From contig CP099841.1 of the NCBI GenBank assembly GCA_030062745.1, forward strand, positions 2,108,001 through 2,172,000: DNA of 64,000 nucleotides, read 5' to 3'. Source of the DNA: Capitulum mitella. Lineage: Eukaryota > Arthropoda > Thecostraca > Pollicipedomorpha > Pollicipedidae. The notes beneath the pieces were generated by a model, which was given only the letters and a program-made list of their open reading frames with translations, was not told where the DNA came from and ran no database searches. Both the position numbers and the translations under genes were made by a program. This document shows positions 44,731-59,700 of this stretch, piece after piece (the first letter of the stretch is position 1; each line of letters begins with the position of its first letter).

Positions 44731-44736
44731 ATGAAG
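44731..44736 (+). CDS. Cuticle gene 2, first coding exon (ATG AAG)
   Basis: ATGAAG is followed directly by GTGAGC, a good 5' splice site. Tiny two-codon first coding exons are common in secreted cuticle proteins. Confidence 0.6.
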
Positions 44737-47700
44737 GTGAGCTCACACCACCTTAAGACGCCATCTGGTCTTGGACGCAGCTGCGGCCGTTCTAGCGAGC
44801 CAGTGCAGACAAAGACGCTGGAATGCAAGAGCAGACGCCAAATCCATTGACGCAACACCAGTCCTTACAAAAATAGAAGCGGGAATAGACGAGGGGCGAT
44901 CACTTCTCTCTCCTTATTGCCAAAGTCGACGGAAGCAATTGCCTTAAAAGGCAAACGAAGCATGCTTTTTGATTCAAACTAAACGTCACGCATTTTTGTT
45001 TGTAGTATGATTCACCTCATGGTGTGAAGGTTGCACTGAAGATGACTAGGTCAAAAGGTAGCAAAGTGAAAAATTCGCTGCTGTATATCAATGATAGTCT
45101 AAATTCCGAAACGCAGTAAAGTATACTGGAAACAACTGCCTTTAAACGCAACTTTGTTTTTTCAGGGCTTGATCTGGATACTCATTTTCCTGCAAGGTAT
45201 GTGATTGCGGAAGGCAGGAGCTATTTTCCGTAATTTTCCTTCCATAGTTTCGGCAGAAAAAAACATCCTGGTATTGCATGAAGTTATATCCAGTGAATAA
45301 AAAAGCGTTTCAAAGCTAAAAGTTGGCAAAAAGTGGCCTGTTCGGTTCCGGAGTTCTTTTGCTGGGCTTTTGTTGTGGCCTGATAATGTATCTGCTTCCT
45401 TTTTGAGTCTCTAATGGCAAATCGGTGAAATCGGTCATCATGCCCTTCTTATTGGCAGCTAAGATGAGACTGATTTTAAAACGCCCTCGCTTGGTCGATT
45501 CGATGCTTATCGGGACAGACTGGGATTCTGTCCATGGACCGAAGACTCTGAGTTTAATATTAAGCAGCTTTGGACATTTTTTCAAACGCAAATAAACAAC
45601 GCAGTTATTAACGATCCTAATGCGCTAAAATGGCAAGGAATCTCAGGGAGCAACAGTCATTGGATGCTGAATCAATAAATAGTTTTGCAGATAAATCTGA
45701 CGCGTTTTGTATGATTGTACATGATGTCTTGTTACACCCGCTATGCGTCACCGGACCCAACAGACTACGTGTTATTACTAAAGCAGATGTTGGTGCTAAG
45801 CAACAAAAACCGGCATAACACGCACACTGTTGGGGTGAAGAGTGAGGAACAATTGCTCTCCCCTCGCGCTTCTTGCACCAACCGTCACGATCACAATTGC
45901 AGAACCTCGAAATTTTGTCTGTCGTATGCTATACTCCTAGCACATCTCCAGTTCTTTAAATTCTTTGAATCGCAGCTTCTTCTCCCCGGCCTGGCGAAGT
46001 CGAGATGTCAGTCGTGCGGCCGATCCACGCGGCGGACGGCCAGACGCGTGTTGGGTCTTAGGACGACTACTGTGTCGAATATGGAACAGTTATCGGGCAA
46101 CCAGTTACAAAACGTTGTGGGCTCGTGTGATAAACGTGCAGTACAAAGGCATAGGTAGCCTGCATCAAGTCAATCAAAGTCAACCAATATCAAATAACTA
46201 TATAAAACACTGAGTATTTTTCCTACAAAACTGGTCTCATAACAAGATTAATATACGGATCTGCAGCCCTGCTCCACGGTCTCAAAAAAGCTTTGTGGGG
46301 AGTTAGTCCACAAAATGAACGTAATTCAGGCGACAAGGTTTGGTTAATTGAGGCTGGCCATGGTCAAGGGTTGGAAACGCAACATTTTGTTAATGACGCA
46401 TAAGGATTTTGGAGGACTTTGACTACATCATAAATGCAAATGTCCAGAAGCACAGACAAACAAGTTCATGTCAACTGAGGTTATTTAGTGCCAGTTATTT
46501 AAGCTGCAGCGTTCTGTTTTCTTCTTTAGACTTACCCAAATGGTCTTAATTAGCTGTCTGATATACGTGACTTTTCTACCTACTAACAACCCACCGGATT
46601 AACCCTATTCCCGGCAGGGGGGCGGAATCCGCCCCCCTCGGGTTTTTTGCTTGCCAATTCCAGGCTTTTTAACGCAGCTTCACCAAACTTGGTGACTTTT
46701 CCTAGCTATTCTTTCTACGTGCCGTGACAAAATTTCAAAATTCTATTTTGCTCAGGGGCGGAGCCAGGCAACATTTTTGGGAGGCACCTCATGCCATTTT
46801 TGGCCATGTTGAGGGTAAAAGGAAAATGTCTGCCAAAAACAGAGTTTTTAAGATAGAACTTAAAAATTTATATGGATGTATAGCTAAATAGTCAAACCAT
46901 GTGCAGATGTAATTTTGTTCACCTGAGGTCATTTTACGAGGTCAGGTCAAGGTCAAAAGTCAAACTTTGTTTTTTCGCAATGATTTCGGCGCCGTTTTTT
47001 TCAAATGCCAAACCCGGAATATATATGACGTAGAAGGGTGCCTTCTACTTTTGTACCAAGTTTCAGCTTGATATCTGGTCGGGTCACGGAGCTATGACCT
47101 AAAATGTCACTGCGCGTACCCTTTATCGCAATAACCATAAAATGAAATTTTTGAAATAGAGTAAATTCAAATGATTGAAAACGTTTACGGACAATATTAA
47201 ATGCACACGAGATCATTCCATGTGACCCCAAGGTCACTGGAGGTCATTTAAGGTCAAAGGTCACCAGCTGATCTGAGAAACGTGTGACCGTGACAGTTCC
47301 CCCTTTTTCATGTCCCTGGCACCGCCTATGCTAACATTATATGAACTTTGTTATGCGATTTGTGCTTCTTTAGTATAACATGACTAGCAGAAGTCAAAAA
47401 AGGGTGTTTGCCTCTTTTGTTTATTCAGTTGTTAGAAAACTAATCCTCCTATTTTTGAAACCCTGTGAACGCCCATGAATTTTCTCAAAATTTCAGATTT
47501 GCGGACCCATGGTAAAAGTCCTATCTATAATCTCTCGATTCATGCCAGTTTCATCGAAATCGGTCGATAAACAAGGGAGTTATAAGAAGTCCAAAAGTAC
47601 CCCCCATTTTGACATTTTTGCCCCCCTGTACCCTCAAATGTCAAAATTTTGAAAATTTCTTTTTATAAAAGTGTAGTTCACGTCACGGCAAATCGATTGC

Positions 47701-50700
47701 CGTTTGTTGCGACGAAATCGGACAAATAGTTCTCGAGATCTCAGGGGGGGCCGAATCCGCCCCCCCTGCCGGGAATCGACCATACCGTCTAGCCCTCCGG
47801 GAATAGGGTTAAATTATGCTCCATTTGCACAGAACGCAGCATTTCAAATGCTGACATATTTTGACCTCGACCCACCTGACTTAGTCCCAATCCACTTTAC
47901 GGTACGTAAGCCCATCATGCGTCCTGAGTTTTCGTAAAATTTAGTTGCGATGTGTTCAGTAAGTCTGAAGCACAGAAAGCCTGCTACTTATTCCGCATTT
48001 CACCTCGTATAAGCACGATTAATTTAACTTGGGGCATTGAGATTCTGAGAGTTTCATGATCACCAAGCACACTTCTAAAGACTTCGTTGCAATCTATGGA
48101 AGAGCTCAGTGACCACCAGTGCGCATAATTCTCAAAGGGCCACCAGCGCCTGTGCTACATCGTTTCCAGTGACGCATGATGGGCGGCTAACGATGTTGCA
48201 TTTACGAAACTACCAGAACAAATTACATATGACGAAATGAAATAATTAGAGACGAAGCAAGTCAAACTTCTATATGTGATAGATCAAAACATCCTATTTG
48301 ACCTCTTTTCTGTGTTATGCGAGGAGCCAGAGGGTTGATGGTGGTGTGTCCAACGCCTAAATCCATAGAGTTTAGCCACCACCACAGAAGTCGGAGGAGT
48401 TGCTTCTCATGTTGGCCGAATCGGGGGAGCCTTGTTTACCGAAAGTTGAGAGTTGTCCGTCGTGTCCCGTGAACATTATTAGAGAGGAACAGCGTAAAAT
48501 CAGGCGCCTTGGTTACACACTTCTCTGGACGTTTGTGATTGTCTGACAGCAACAATATGACAATGAGATGAGATAACTAGGTTTTATAGTGCTTACCCAC
48601 AATGCTCGCAGATATCCAATGTCTATAATTAACTCCGTCGGCTGTTATAGCAGGTGTTTCTGTTCAACTCAAGAACGAGGCGCTCGATATTGGACCCATT
48701 GTTATGTTTCTTTACTGGTAAATGGAATGGAGCCAGCATCAATGATCTAATAACTTCTGACGTAGGTTACACATCTGAACGAAATTCTCATGCTTCTATA
48801 AAGTTCTCTGGTACCTGAACGCTGCAAATGTGGCCAGTTTCACCACCATAAGTCGGTGTATTTTACGAATCATTCCAGATAATGAACTGATATTTGATTC
48901 AGGTCAGATACAAACGAAAAACGAGCTCGCGGAATTTTCGTCGGTCCCGAATAGTTTTAAAAATCGTCGTGGTCTGACGGGAGCGGGTCCAAAAGTTATG
49001 GTCAGCCCGGTCACCTGAGCGCGTTGGATTCCCCCACCGCTACCCGTTTACATGTTAAAGTGTTCATTTTCTCATCGCGACTGAATACTGGTCCGACGGC
49101 TATTATAGGTCGTGTAAGCCATCATAAGTTTGTAAGAAATCACAGGGTATTTGCGTGAATAAAACACCCTGTGTCCAAGATGTGGTAGAATTACGACTTG
49201 CAAACGCATCAACATTTTTGCTGTTGTTTCAAATGCCATCTGTCTCCATTACATTGTTGCTACGTTTAGCTGACGAGTACCGTGGCAAATTAAATTTTTG
49301 AGGCTCCTTTGTACCGAGTATGTACCGTAACACGACACCAGCATTGGTCAAGTCGGACGGACGTCAGATGCTGTCTCCGAAGGCGTGTCGCCGTACCTGT
49401 CAGCGCAGTGAACCAGTGACCATTGCGGCTGACCATTAAAAATCATGACGCTCTGAGATCTGCTGCGCTGCCACTTTCATTGGCCGAAATGAGCACCTCA
49501 GCGGTGCCGCCACCTTTCAGGGAACGGTGAAAGTGCTGATTCGGACGTTAGCGCTACATATGTGGGTCGTGGCCGGTTCGACCGCAACGCCATCTCTGGT
49601 GACCACTTTTGTGAAATTATCGCAGATGGCGTCACAGTGATGAGGAGTCGTCCAGGTTGCGATACAAAGAAGCACATTGAGCAAATTCAACATTTTATTG
49701 ATCCGTAAAAACTGCCGCGATTTCCGGTGATTATAGTTTTTTATGTGGTACTGGGAGTCGAAACAACGCCAATGATTGATGAAATCCCAGTGCCATTGAT
49801 GAAATGGCAGGTGTCCCATGGAGCTGGACACAGATTTCGGATGGCTTTCATTGCATGGAAGGCTGCAGCCCGAATGGCGAAGTGGGCCGGGAAAAGTGCC
49901 GAATAAGCTCCATATCAAGGAGACTCCAAGAGGTGTATCTGTTACAAACGGATTCAATCGCATAAAATCGCCCTGTGACCACTTGTAAATGACTGAATGC
50001 GGCCACTTTTAGCCCCAAACCTGATTTTTGTGCATTTGGGTGTGCAGCTATTTTGTGGAAAATGCAAATGTTTCCATGCCTTTTCCTTTGCCCGAACATT
50101 TTCCTCTGCATCCTGCATACCAAATGGAAAATTGGCTTCGGAACTCAGGCAACTTCACATTACTCTTTGACGCTATTATCGGTCTCGTGGGCTCAGCCGC
50201 CGCGCTCTTCACATACGTCATAAACGACTGTCCCTTCCACAGAAGCGTTCTCACTTATCACTACCATTAAACGTAACTTGTAAACTAACGAAATGCTAAG
50301 CTCTTTTCTTTGACATCGACGGCGGGCGACGAAACAAACCATATCTTTTCTTAAGATAATTACAGCCATGTTACAGTAATGGAGCCTTGCGTTAGAAATC
50401 TCCTCCATACATTCCAGAAAAAGAATCGATGAATTTATTGAGATCTGACATGAAAGACACAATGAACATTTTTAAGTTAGGAAAACGCAGAATCTGTGTG
50501 TCATCCTCACTGAATCTGCTGTATTCCCAGAAGGACATGGCCGGTTCCGCTACTTACCGGGGTATGAGAGTATGAGAGATAACTATCACCTCAGGCCGAG
50601 TGTTTCCTCTTTCAAGTACCAAAACAGATCAAACTTAACAGCCGACCCTGCCTAACCCAGCCCGTCCATACCGTTTTTGAAGGCTTGTTTTCCGTTACCT

Positions 50701-53700
50701 GGCAACCGCTTAACACTTAATCATTCATTTTTCACTCTTTTCAACCATTCATTCAATTACTTTTACCTTAAGATAATCCATTCCCTGGAAGGGTTTGTTT
50801 TTCCATTCGCAAAGTTTTAGCTTTCTAAATTTTTTTGTTAACTAAACTATTCTAATGATTATGTTCTTGCTCTCCATTTTTTCTTGAAGCGTGTTTTTAA
50901 ACCGCGCAGAAATTTTAACGACCAGTATCATTAGTGCGCGTGATATTTGAGTGTTCAATCTTCCGGGTGCGAAAACCTGGAGCAAAACGATTAAATCCGT
51001 TTGCATCATGAAATGGAACCAATAAAAAATAATTCGTCAAGGCAACTCCAAAAAAAAATTTCGGATATAAAGAGCAACGCAGTATTCCTCAGTCATCATG
51101 CGTTCAACAACGCATCTTGTTTGTTTTGTACAGCATCAAGATACAGATATGGAATGACACATGTGTGTATATTGAAGCCTTCTTTCCCAGCGATATCTCA
51201 ACATCTTTGACGCCATACCGCCGTGGCCAACGGTACAGAGGATCACAACGCGCGAGGTGAAACATCCCTGACACAAAAGTTGCGCTTCCCTTCGAGCTTA
51301 TTGCCGATCCTGTTCTCCCAGCTGCTTTCTTGGATAATGCCATTCAGTTTTTCTTGCGACTTTGTTTCAGAGTACTCCAGCCCGACCTGATGAGTCTGAT
51401 GCCGGGCATCTTCTGGGTGACTGTCAATCATTTTCGACAAAGCGATTGCACTCAGCGTCAGGGGCGTTGGAACGGATGGGCAGCTGCCCCCTAACTTTGG
51501 GCAACATTCAACATTAAGCTTATGGCGTTGTGTAGGAAGAAAGGAGGTAAAAATCGTGTTTGCCTCCCATTTCCACAGAGGCTTCATCGCTCCTGTCAAG
51601 TGTCCAGATAATCTTAGATACCAGATGATCTCGGACGCCACGACTTGTCACCGGCGCCAAAGTCCGGTGCCTGGACAACCCCGAGCTAGAAAGGCCAAAG
51701 CAGACATTGCCGCCTAGAGCGACGTCAGATTTGTGCCCGGAGTTGAACGGCCAGCGATAGAGCTTCAGGCGCTTATTTCTCCTTTGTTTCGTAGCAGGCC
51801 AGGTCACATTCCTGCTTTACGACCAATAAATACGGCTTCTGGCCACTTTATATTTTGTCGCTAAACTATTCAGGATACGCTTTCGATTTTCTGAAGTTTT
51901 TCCTTTCATTATTTTAGTTGATCCTTAAACATATCATCTCGCTCGTGCAAACAGGTGGACAGACAGAAAGCACTTCCTGAAAGCGATGTGCTGTGACTAT
52001 GCAGGGCCTATTTTAAGAGCAAATCACTGGGGGGGGGGGGATTTCGCCGAAATTATTGACAATATCAATACAAAATCTGGGTATTTCGCTGACCTTGTTT
52101 TTTTTGTCTGGCCTCGTCGGACATCAGTTTGGACGAGCTGGCATGGCGAGACGAGCGGTCGCAAGTGGTTGAAGCTTGACCGTCTCAGGGATTTGTTGGC
52201 ACAAATGTATTGTGCTAATGTTCGGGTTTCGGAACGTCGGGCTGGCGAAATCCGACGCATTTTCGAAAAAAACTTAGACGCAATCAGCTTCCGCGTGCTC
52301 CGTCTTGGAAACATCGTTTCCATGATGTTTCCATGATGGTTCGCACTGACACTAAACCGGGTGCGATCGACAAGGAATCGATTGGAAAATTGCATCGCAT
52401 GGAAGAGGCGGAGCCGGTACCGGCACGTGATACGTGCTGACCTCGGGAACACAAAAATGACTGTTTTGTAAGGTTTCAAAGTGGCGTTATGATCTCAAAA
52501 ACCGTTAAAGGTACGGGGCCGAGGACACTATGGCCAACCACAACAAGGTATCGGCAGGAAATCATTTAGCGGAGTCGACCTCATCCGCTGTACGGGGTAG
52601 CCGAGGCGCGCGCTCAAGGTGGTTTTTACTGTGGTTTCGAATGATAAAGCGCCAATGACTGACACGGAATTGGGACCAACGGGAAGCCCATTCTTTTATT
52701 ATTCCGATGGCGCCAAACACTAATTAGGTGTGCCGCTGCCGCTCCGGCCATGCGAAGCCATGCGAACAAATGCAGGAGGCAATTTCGACCACTTTTCGAC
52801 TGAGCTCGAGAGTATTGCCAACCGCCGACGCGACGTCCTTTCCGGTGGTTAATCGTCAACCGTGGTTCGCACCGAGACCAAATCTGGTTCGTTCAACAGA
52901 GAATCGAATGAAGAACAACATCATGTACAGCACTACGCGCGGGGACCAGCACGTGGCGCGTGCTAGCCACGGGAGCACTAAAAAGGCCGTTTTGCACGCC
53001 TTGCAAAATATGGTAAGGTTAAATTGAACCTTCATTTATAACAAATCGGCGATTATGTAGCCACACGTCACAAGGTACCAACTGCATATCATTCCACAGG
53101 ACCGGCCTCGTCCGCCAAAAGGGGTAACAGAGGCACGCGCTCAATGTGGTGGCATCTTCGGTTTTTGGGTTTTTTGTGTTTGCACTCTGATTAATCAGGT
53201 CAGAGTGTAAACACAAAAAAATGGAAAAAAATGTATGGAGGGTGAGATTGCTGGTGACATTAACACGAATGGAACAAACGGAGTTTCGTCGTTTTGACGC
53301 TGCCATAACATAATCATAATTCACCTAACTTGTACTACTATGGCGCATCAGGTGAACCGCTGCGAGCTATGGTTCTGCACCAAGTCGACATTTTCCCGAG
53401 ATTTTTGTGTTCGACTGAAGACTGTGGTGCCATCAGGAGCATACCGTTAAAAATGCTATCAGTTTGTTCTTCAATCAATGGTGAACATGCCAATATAAGC
53501 TGTCTGGTGTGTTTTGTTGTAGCTGGTGTAAAATAGTCTATATGTCGGGTGTTTCATGTTTGTTTTTTTGCCGATCCGGATTGAAAACCGGCTTCTCTTG
53601 CCCTTAACTAAAATTTGTATAATTCTATCGTGCTCAGTTTGACCTTGGCGCTACCTCTAATTTCGGGATTTCAGATATGTTACAAGATTAAAAATGTCGC

Positions 53701-56700
53701 CATAATAGACATATAGGTTCGGTTAGATTCAGAAGCAGATAGACAAACACAAACAGGGCTACACAGAGACGGACAGATATGGAAAGACAGAGACAGATAC
53801 AGGGAATGAGGCGAAGACAGAAAGAAGACGTAGAGATAGATAGAAACGAGTAACTGTGGGAAATTAAGAAAGACGTAGTAAATGTGGGGAGACTGAGGAA
53901 CGCCAAGGAGACCGGTAGAGAATGACAGAGATCGACGGACCGACGGACATTGACGGAAACCGGTGAAGAGCGGTGGAGACTGGTAAAGGCCAAAAGGAAC
54001 CGACGGAGACCAGCTGAGACCGACAGAGACCGATAGACATCAGACAAGATTTAGAGGAGCCGAAAGACTGATGGTGTGGCGAAGACCATGGGCGACGAAC
54101 AGAGATTTATGGAAATCGAGCTAGATCAAAGGATGTCGACTGAAACAGATGGAGATCCAGGGGCACCGAGGAAGACTTGCTGACACCGAGGGGGACAGAC
54201 AGAAGGCGAACGATCTTTACGTGAACTGGAGGCGGTGAAAATTAACGAAGATGGAATAAAAAAAAAAACATTTAGCACCTGTCCAACCGGGGCAAGAGAA
54301 AAGAGAGCAGGGATGTGGCAGTGGCTGCTTTACTGCTGCACCCCAGCGCGCTGCGTGAAGGGAAAATGAAGTGATAATATCTGTAGAAAAAGATTTTGGA
54401 CTGAAGCGCACTACGCCTTTTTTACATGACATTTCAAAAAGACAGCGTGACGTAGCGTGCTCGCAGCGAACGTGCATCCGTGCTCGAAGTGTGCGGACAT
54501 ACGGGAAGACCAAACGGCCGAAGGCAGTCTGTTTCCATGGAAGCCCGCAGCGCGATTGTAAAACGACACTGTGAGCAGCTGGATGAACCGTTCAACAGTA
54601 ACCAAACTGAAACGCGCAGGGCGATTGTCGAACTATGCTGGAGTGCTGGCTAGGAAATTTTGCGAAGACCAGACTGCCGACGTTTGGTGCAACAAACAGA
54701 ACCCGTTTTTTGGCGATGAAATGTGCAATGCAGGCCTGCAGGGTCCGGGGTCAATTTGATCAGTTCTTTGCTCGCAACTTGATTTGAATGAAAAAATTGG
54801 ACACGCAGAGGGCTGTAGATGCGCGGCGTGGCGAATGGCCAAAAAAAGCAACCGGTGCGTGCGAGAAAGGCTTCTGCGCCTTGTGTCGTGCATCGGGACC
54901 AAGAGGAGTCGCCTTTTGGGGGTTTCGTGGGTGGGGGAAGGCCAGTACAAAGGCCGTCGGCTGCCGCTTCTATATCTGATGGACCCGCCAACTGGATTTG
55001 CCGTATTTTTGCGCGGTCTGTTTTATCTCGTTTGCGATCGCAGCAGTTCAGGAACTTGAGCCAGTCAGAACGGAATCCAGCAGAATCGTCACAAGCATGA
55101 TGAGCCCTTCTTGGTTATCATACATCTTATATCCTATATATTATCCTTCCCTAATCTTTGCACTTATGTGTGCTCTACATAAGCACTAAACAAGCATAAA
55201 GAGTCCTTCTTGGCTTCCCTCTGTATTATATCGCATATATTATTTTTCCCTAATCTCTGCACTTATCTACGGCAATCAGATTCAGCTGACGAAATTTGGA
55301 ACCTGTCCGACTTTTTCTCCAAAAAAAAAAAAAACGACTGTGCGCTCATTTTCCGTTTTCACGTTTTTATTAACGGATAGCTGCTTCGACACGCATGTAT
55401 GCTAGGCACAGTCTGCCTGAAACGTGTCGAAGACCTGGTCGGGAGAACGCTGCTGGCAAAACAATGTTTTCACTGAGGGGGGATTTCGCTGTGTACTGGG
55501 GGGGGATTTGGCGGTCACTGGTGGGGACTGTCCTCCCCAGTTAACGTGTTAAAATAGGCCCTGGCATGATGTTAATAACTTGTATGCTCGACGTGATGCC
55601 GTTTGTGTAGGCATATTGCCATTGCTACTGAATGATCTCAACCGGTTTACAAAAATGTTTTCCTCAGACAATTTCACTGTATTCAATGACTGTACAACAG
55701 AAAATCTTTTACTAAGACGTAACAATTACCATCCCATATACTTTGTTTGTGTGTGAGGGGAGGGAAATTATTTATTTGCAAGCGTCATCTTTATTGCTGC
55801 AATATCAAAATGTTCCTTTTTAGTGCTCTTTACTCAGAACGGAGAAAAACTATCTCTTCTTTACAGGTTCGTTCATGAAAGCTTGGATGAGCGGATGTAG
55901 AATAGAGAAATTGGTAACCGTTTAACATTCGTCGCACCATCAGAATGCAGCATCAGACACGTAGCCAGGATTTTCCTTGAGGGGGGAGGGCATATGTCAA
56001 ATTTCGTCATATGCCGCTGGCATAAGACAAAATGTACGGGAAAAGCGGCAATTTCATGTAACCGATTTCATATTTGATGTATAGGAAAAACATAATGTTT
56101 GCTTTTGCATCATATAGATGATCATCATTCCGTATTCCTGCGATATGGCTAAATGTATAGTATAGACTAATTGGCTCGTGGGGGACATGGCCCTCATGCC
56201 CCCCTCGGGTATGTGCCTGTGCGGCATGAGACACCAGAAGGTCATTCTGACACTGGAAATCTTTGTATTTTTGCTGAATCCGCGTCATACGGTCGGGAAA
56301 CGAAACAACACTTTTTTATCCTCTACATGTATTTTTGATAGCCCTTCGCCAACCATTTCTCTGCGTGAGATATATTGCACGCTTAGCTATCAGTGCATTG
56401 TTTCAAAAGACGGACAATACTCATTGCGCAACATTCACGTGTGAGGGGATTAGGGGAAATATTGACTCATCTTGTTTTGTATTTTTGCAACTGGTATCAG
56501 GTATAAAAAGGTATGCCGAACCAGATATCATCGAACATAACAACTATTTCAAGCGGCGTCGAGTTGATGCCGATTGCGCAACGCCACAAAAAACTGTCGC
56601 TCAAGCAGAACAATAAATCTACCCTCCTCCGCCATTCTTCGTTCGATATCGACCGTCTGTTTAAACCTCCGATGCCGTGTTGATGGTGTTTGCCCTTCAG

Positions 56701-59700
56701 TATTCTCTCGTCGCGTAAAAATGGCGTCTCGTCTATGATCCGTCCTCTGCTGCTGTTCTGTTTGTGTCCTCTGAGCTGTCCTTCGTCGCCGTTCTGTTGG
56801 CGTCAGCCATCTGACGTTTGTCAGATGTCAGATGGCAATCGCTGCCGATTCGTTGACGTTTGCCCAGTGATTTTGATGACGACCTTTATTCCGCATTCTA
56901 CGACAGCTCTGATTTTATGCCCTCGTATGTCCCTCTTATGTCTTTTTATCCGTGCTTACCCTCCGATTTTCTCCCCGCCACCGTTCTGTTAACGTCTAAT
57001 CTGTCACTTTTCTTTTGGTGTCTGTTCCCTGATCTGCCCGCTGCCTTCGTTCTGTTGGCGCCCACCCCCAACCTGCTCTCCGTTATCATTCTGCTGGTGG
57101 CCACCTCCTGACATGCCCTCTGCCGCGTCCCCAGGCGCCTCCGGCCAGCCGGAGACCCCGAGAGCTCGACTGCGGCGTTCGCTGGCGGCGCAGGAGCCGG
57201 ACCTGAGCCAGCCGGATACAGATGTCGCCCCGGTCGGCGGCGCAGACGGCCCCGCCGTGACCGACGCTGGCGTCAAGGCCTGGCCACTGCCGCTGCTGCC
57301 CAATTCCAGGGCGCGAGCCGTAGCGGCGGGGCCTGTGGGGCCTCGTGGACCATCAGGCGGCGGCGGCCGTGAGGAGTCGTCGCCGGCGCTGCCCGAGGCC
57401 GACTCTGCCCCGCCGCGCAGCACGCCGTCAGCGCCGCCGTCTCCGCCAGCTCGGAGACGGACCGGCTCGGCCGCTCCTGGAGAGCCTGCGGTCGTGCCGA
57501 CCTCGGTGCGGTCGATCGGGCACGCGCCAGAGGCCGGGAGCGGCCAGCCGCAGCCGGCGCCGGACCCTGCCAGCCCGGAGCGTCGGCCGAACAGCTCTCC
57601 GGCCGACGCCGCAGCTCCAGCTGCGGGCGCGGCAACCGGGGTGGGGTTCCGCCATTTGGCAAGAGCAGTAGCAGAGCTTTCCTTCCTGTCCGCACCAGCA
57701 GCGATGCTTCCTTCCGTGTCCGCTCTGTCGACCGAACCTCCCTCCGCGTCCACATCACAGGCTGAGTTCCTGCCCCAGCTGGCGCCAGCAGCCGCGCGGC
57801 CTTCCCCGTCGCCCGGGGCTGAGTTCCCCTCGCTGTCGTCGGTGCCGGTCACGGGGTTCTCGTGCTCGGACAGGGACGGGCCCGGCTACTACGCAGACCC
57901 GGCCGGGCCGTCCTTCTGCCAGGTGAGCTCCTGCTGCCCCTTCACGGACGAGCTCCGCTCTGGTTACTCCGTTACAGTCTACGGCAGTCCTTAAAGTCTG
58001 ATGCAGTCCCTTTATCGGTCTGCCGCAGTCACTGCTTTGAAGCCTCGTCACTTTGCCGTGATCTATTGTCAGCCATCTGCGATCGGGCTTCCTCTATTCC
58101 ATCTTGATGCAGTCAGTCAGGCATTCTTTTTTTTTGACGCCGCACGGTGAAGCACATCCGTCTGGTCTTGGTCCAGTTTTTACGTTACGTTCCGCTGCAG
58201 TCAGTCGGATTCAGTTGTCTCGCTGTAACGATAATTTCCATCAGGCTCCGATGCCTTTCCTATGTTAGACCCTACTGCAGACGCTTTGCCGGTCCCTGAT
58301 GCATTCCGTCCGTTGCTGATCTACTGTCAGGTCATGTTCCGCTCATCCCCCCCCCCGACGGGTGCTGCTGTTGCCTCTCTGCCCGGTGCGCAACTTTGCT
58401 GCTTAGAAGCCCGGGAAGAGCTAAAATGCCTTCGCCGCTGCACCCCGAATCCCGCGGTTTCTGGGGACAGTCCGAGTCGCCGATGACGCCACCGGAATGC
58501 CGTTCTCCAGGATGGGATTAAATGCCCAGTGCAATTTGGCCGCGCCTCGGGTGACGCAGAGGCCCTCTGTCAAGTCATAAATAAAACGATGATATCACCC
58601 ACTGTGTCCTTGCCCGGCTAGGGACCAAAATTAATGCTTCCTGGACTCAACTACACGCCTTACCATTCCACGGCACCATGATCCCGTTGTACCTGCATCT
58701 GTATCTGATGGATGTGCTGGTGCATAGCCAGGAGTTGTGGGTGTTGCATGAATCGCGAAGCAGTGTACTAAATTGCACTGATTTAGTGCCTTATTGTTTC
58801 ATTATTATTCCTTTCACGATGCTACGACACATCAGACTGTTATCCCTTCATCATGGTAATTGTAACTTAGTTACTGCGTACCTATCCATGAGAAAGAACT
58901 ATTCAAAGCAGCTCCATCCTGCGCCAGAGTCGTGTTCACTATTGGCCTGTTGTTGTGAGACCATCGGACGATGACAGCAACGCTGATGGCCTCTCCTCTG
59001 TTTCAGGTATTCCACATTTGTCACGGACACGGAATGGATTCATTTCTCTGTCCTGTCGGAACTCTCTTCAATCAGAAGTATCTGGTGTGCGACTGGTGGT
59101 ACAACGTTGACTGCAGCACTTCTGCTTCCTTTTATTGGGTCAACAGAGTGGGCGGTAATGCTACTGAAGCCGACAGACAGTACGGCAGCAACAGAACACG
59201 GAGCTCTGCGTCATTATCTGGGAGGAAGCCTGCAGGAAGAGGCAGAGAGGTCTCCTCTACCTTGAAAGTACCAGACCAGATGACCGCAGTAAGTGCCATC
59301 GACACTGGAGAGAATCGCAACGAGTCAGAGCGTCACAATGCCTCGACACCGTTTTTCATCAGCGGTGGCGGCCATGAAACCGACTGGCCCACGACAGACG
59401 CAGAAAATTCCGCGCAACCGTCCACAAAGCACCTGGAGAAACCTGAATCACGATTTCCTGCGGGTCCTGACACGGAGACGAATATATCGTCGGTTCTCGA
59501 CGGAGATCGTGACGAGGATTTCGATCCGGACCACGTGAAAATGGCGCAGTGGACACGTAGCCAACAGGCTCGGCCAGGGCCACATCGGAAGGACGTTTTA
59601 AACTTAAGAGGCGAAATGGGAATGAAAAGGCCTGCAGGAAACCTGGAAACGCAACCAGCGGTAGACCCACCTCGACACAAGAACCTGGCACGTGAGAGGA

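Larger units (their letters stand above)
45197..57134. other. Large putative intron of gene 2
   Basis: Holds a complete TTAA element (46599-47812), a pair of inverted 15-mers (52002 and 55549), diverged 530-bp duplicates (52100-53155) and a purine-rich repeat (53725-54200). No open frame in it shows a recognisable domain. An independent gene cannot be excluded. Confidence 0.45.

Noticed and set aside
51994-55571. 8-bp target duplication proving a hAT insertion
   Set aside because: TGACTATG before the left arm and GCATGATG after the right arm agree at only four of eight positions.
57004-57852. 282-codon minus-strand frame
   Set aside because: Antisense shadow of the GC-rich exon of gene 2, whose sense strand encodes the start of a chitin-binding domain with proper splice sites.
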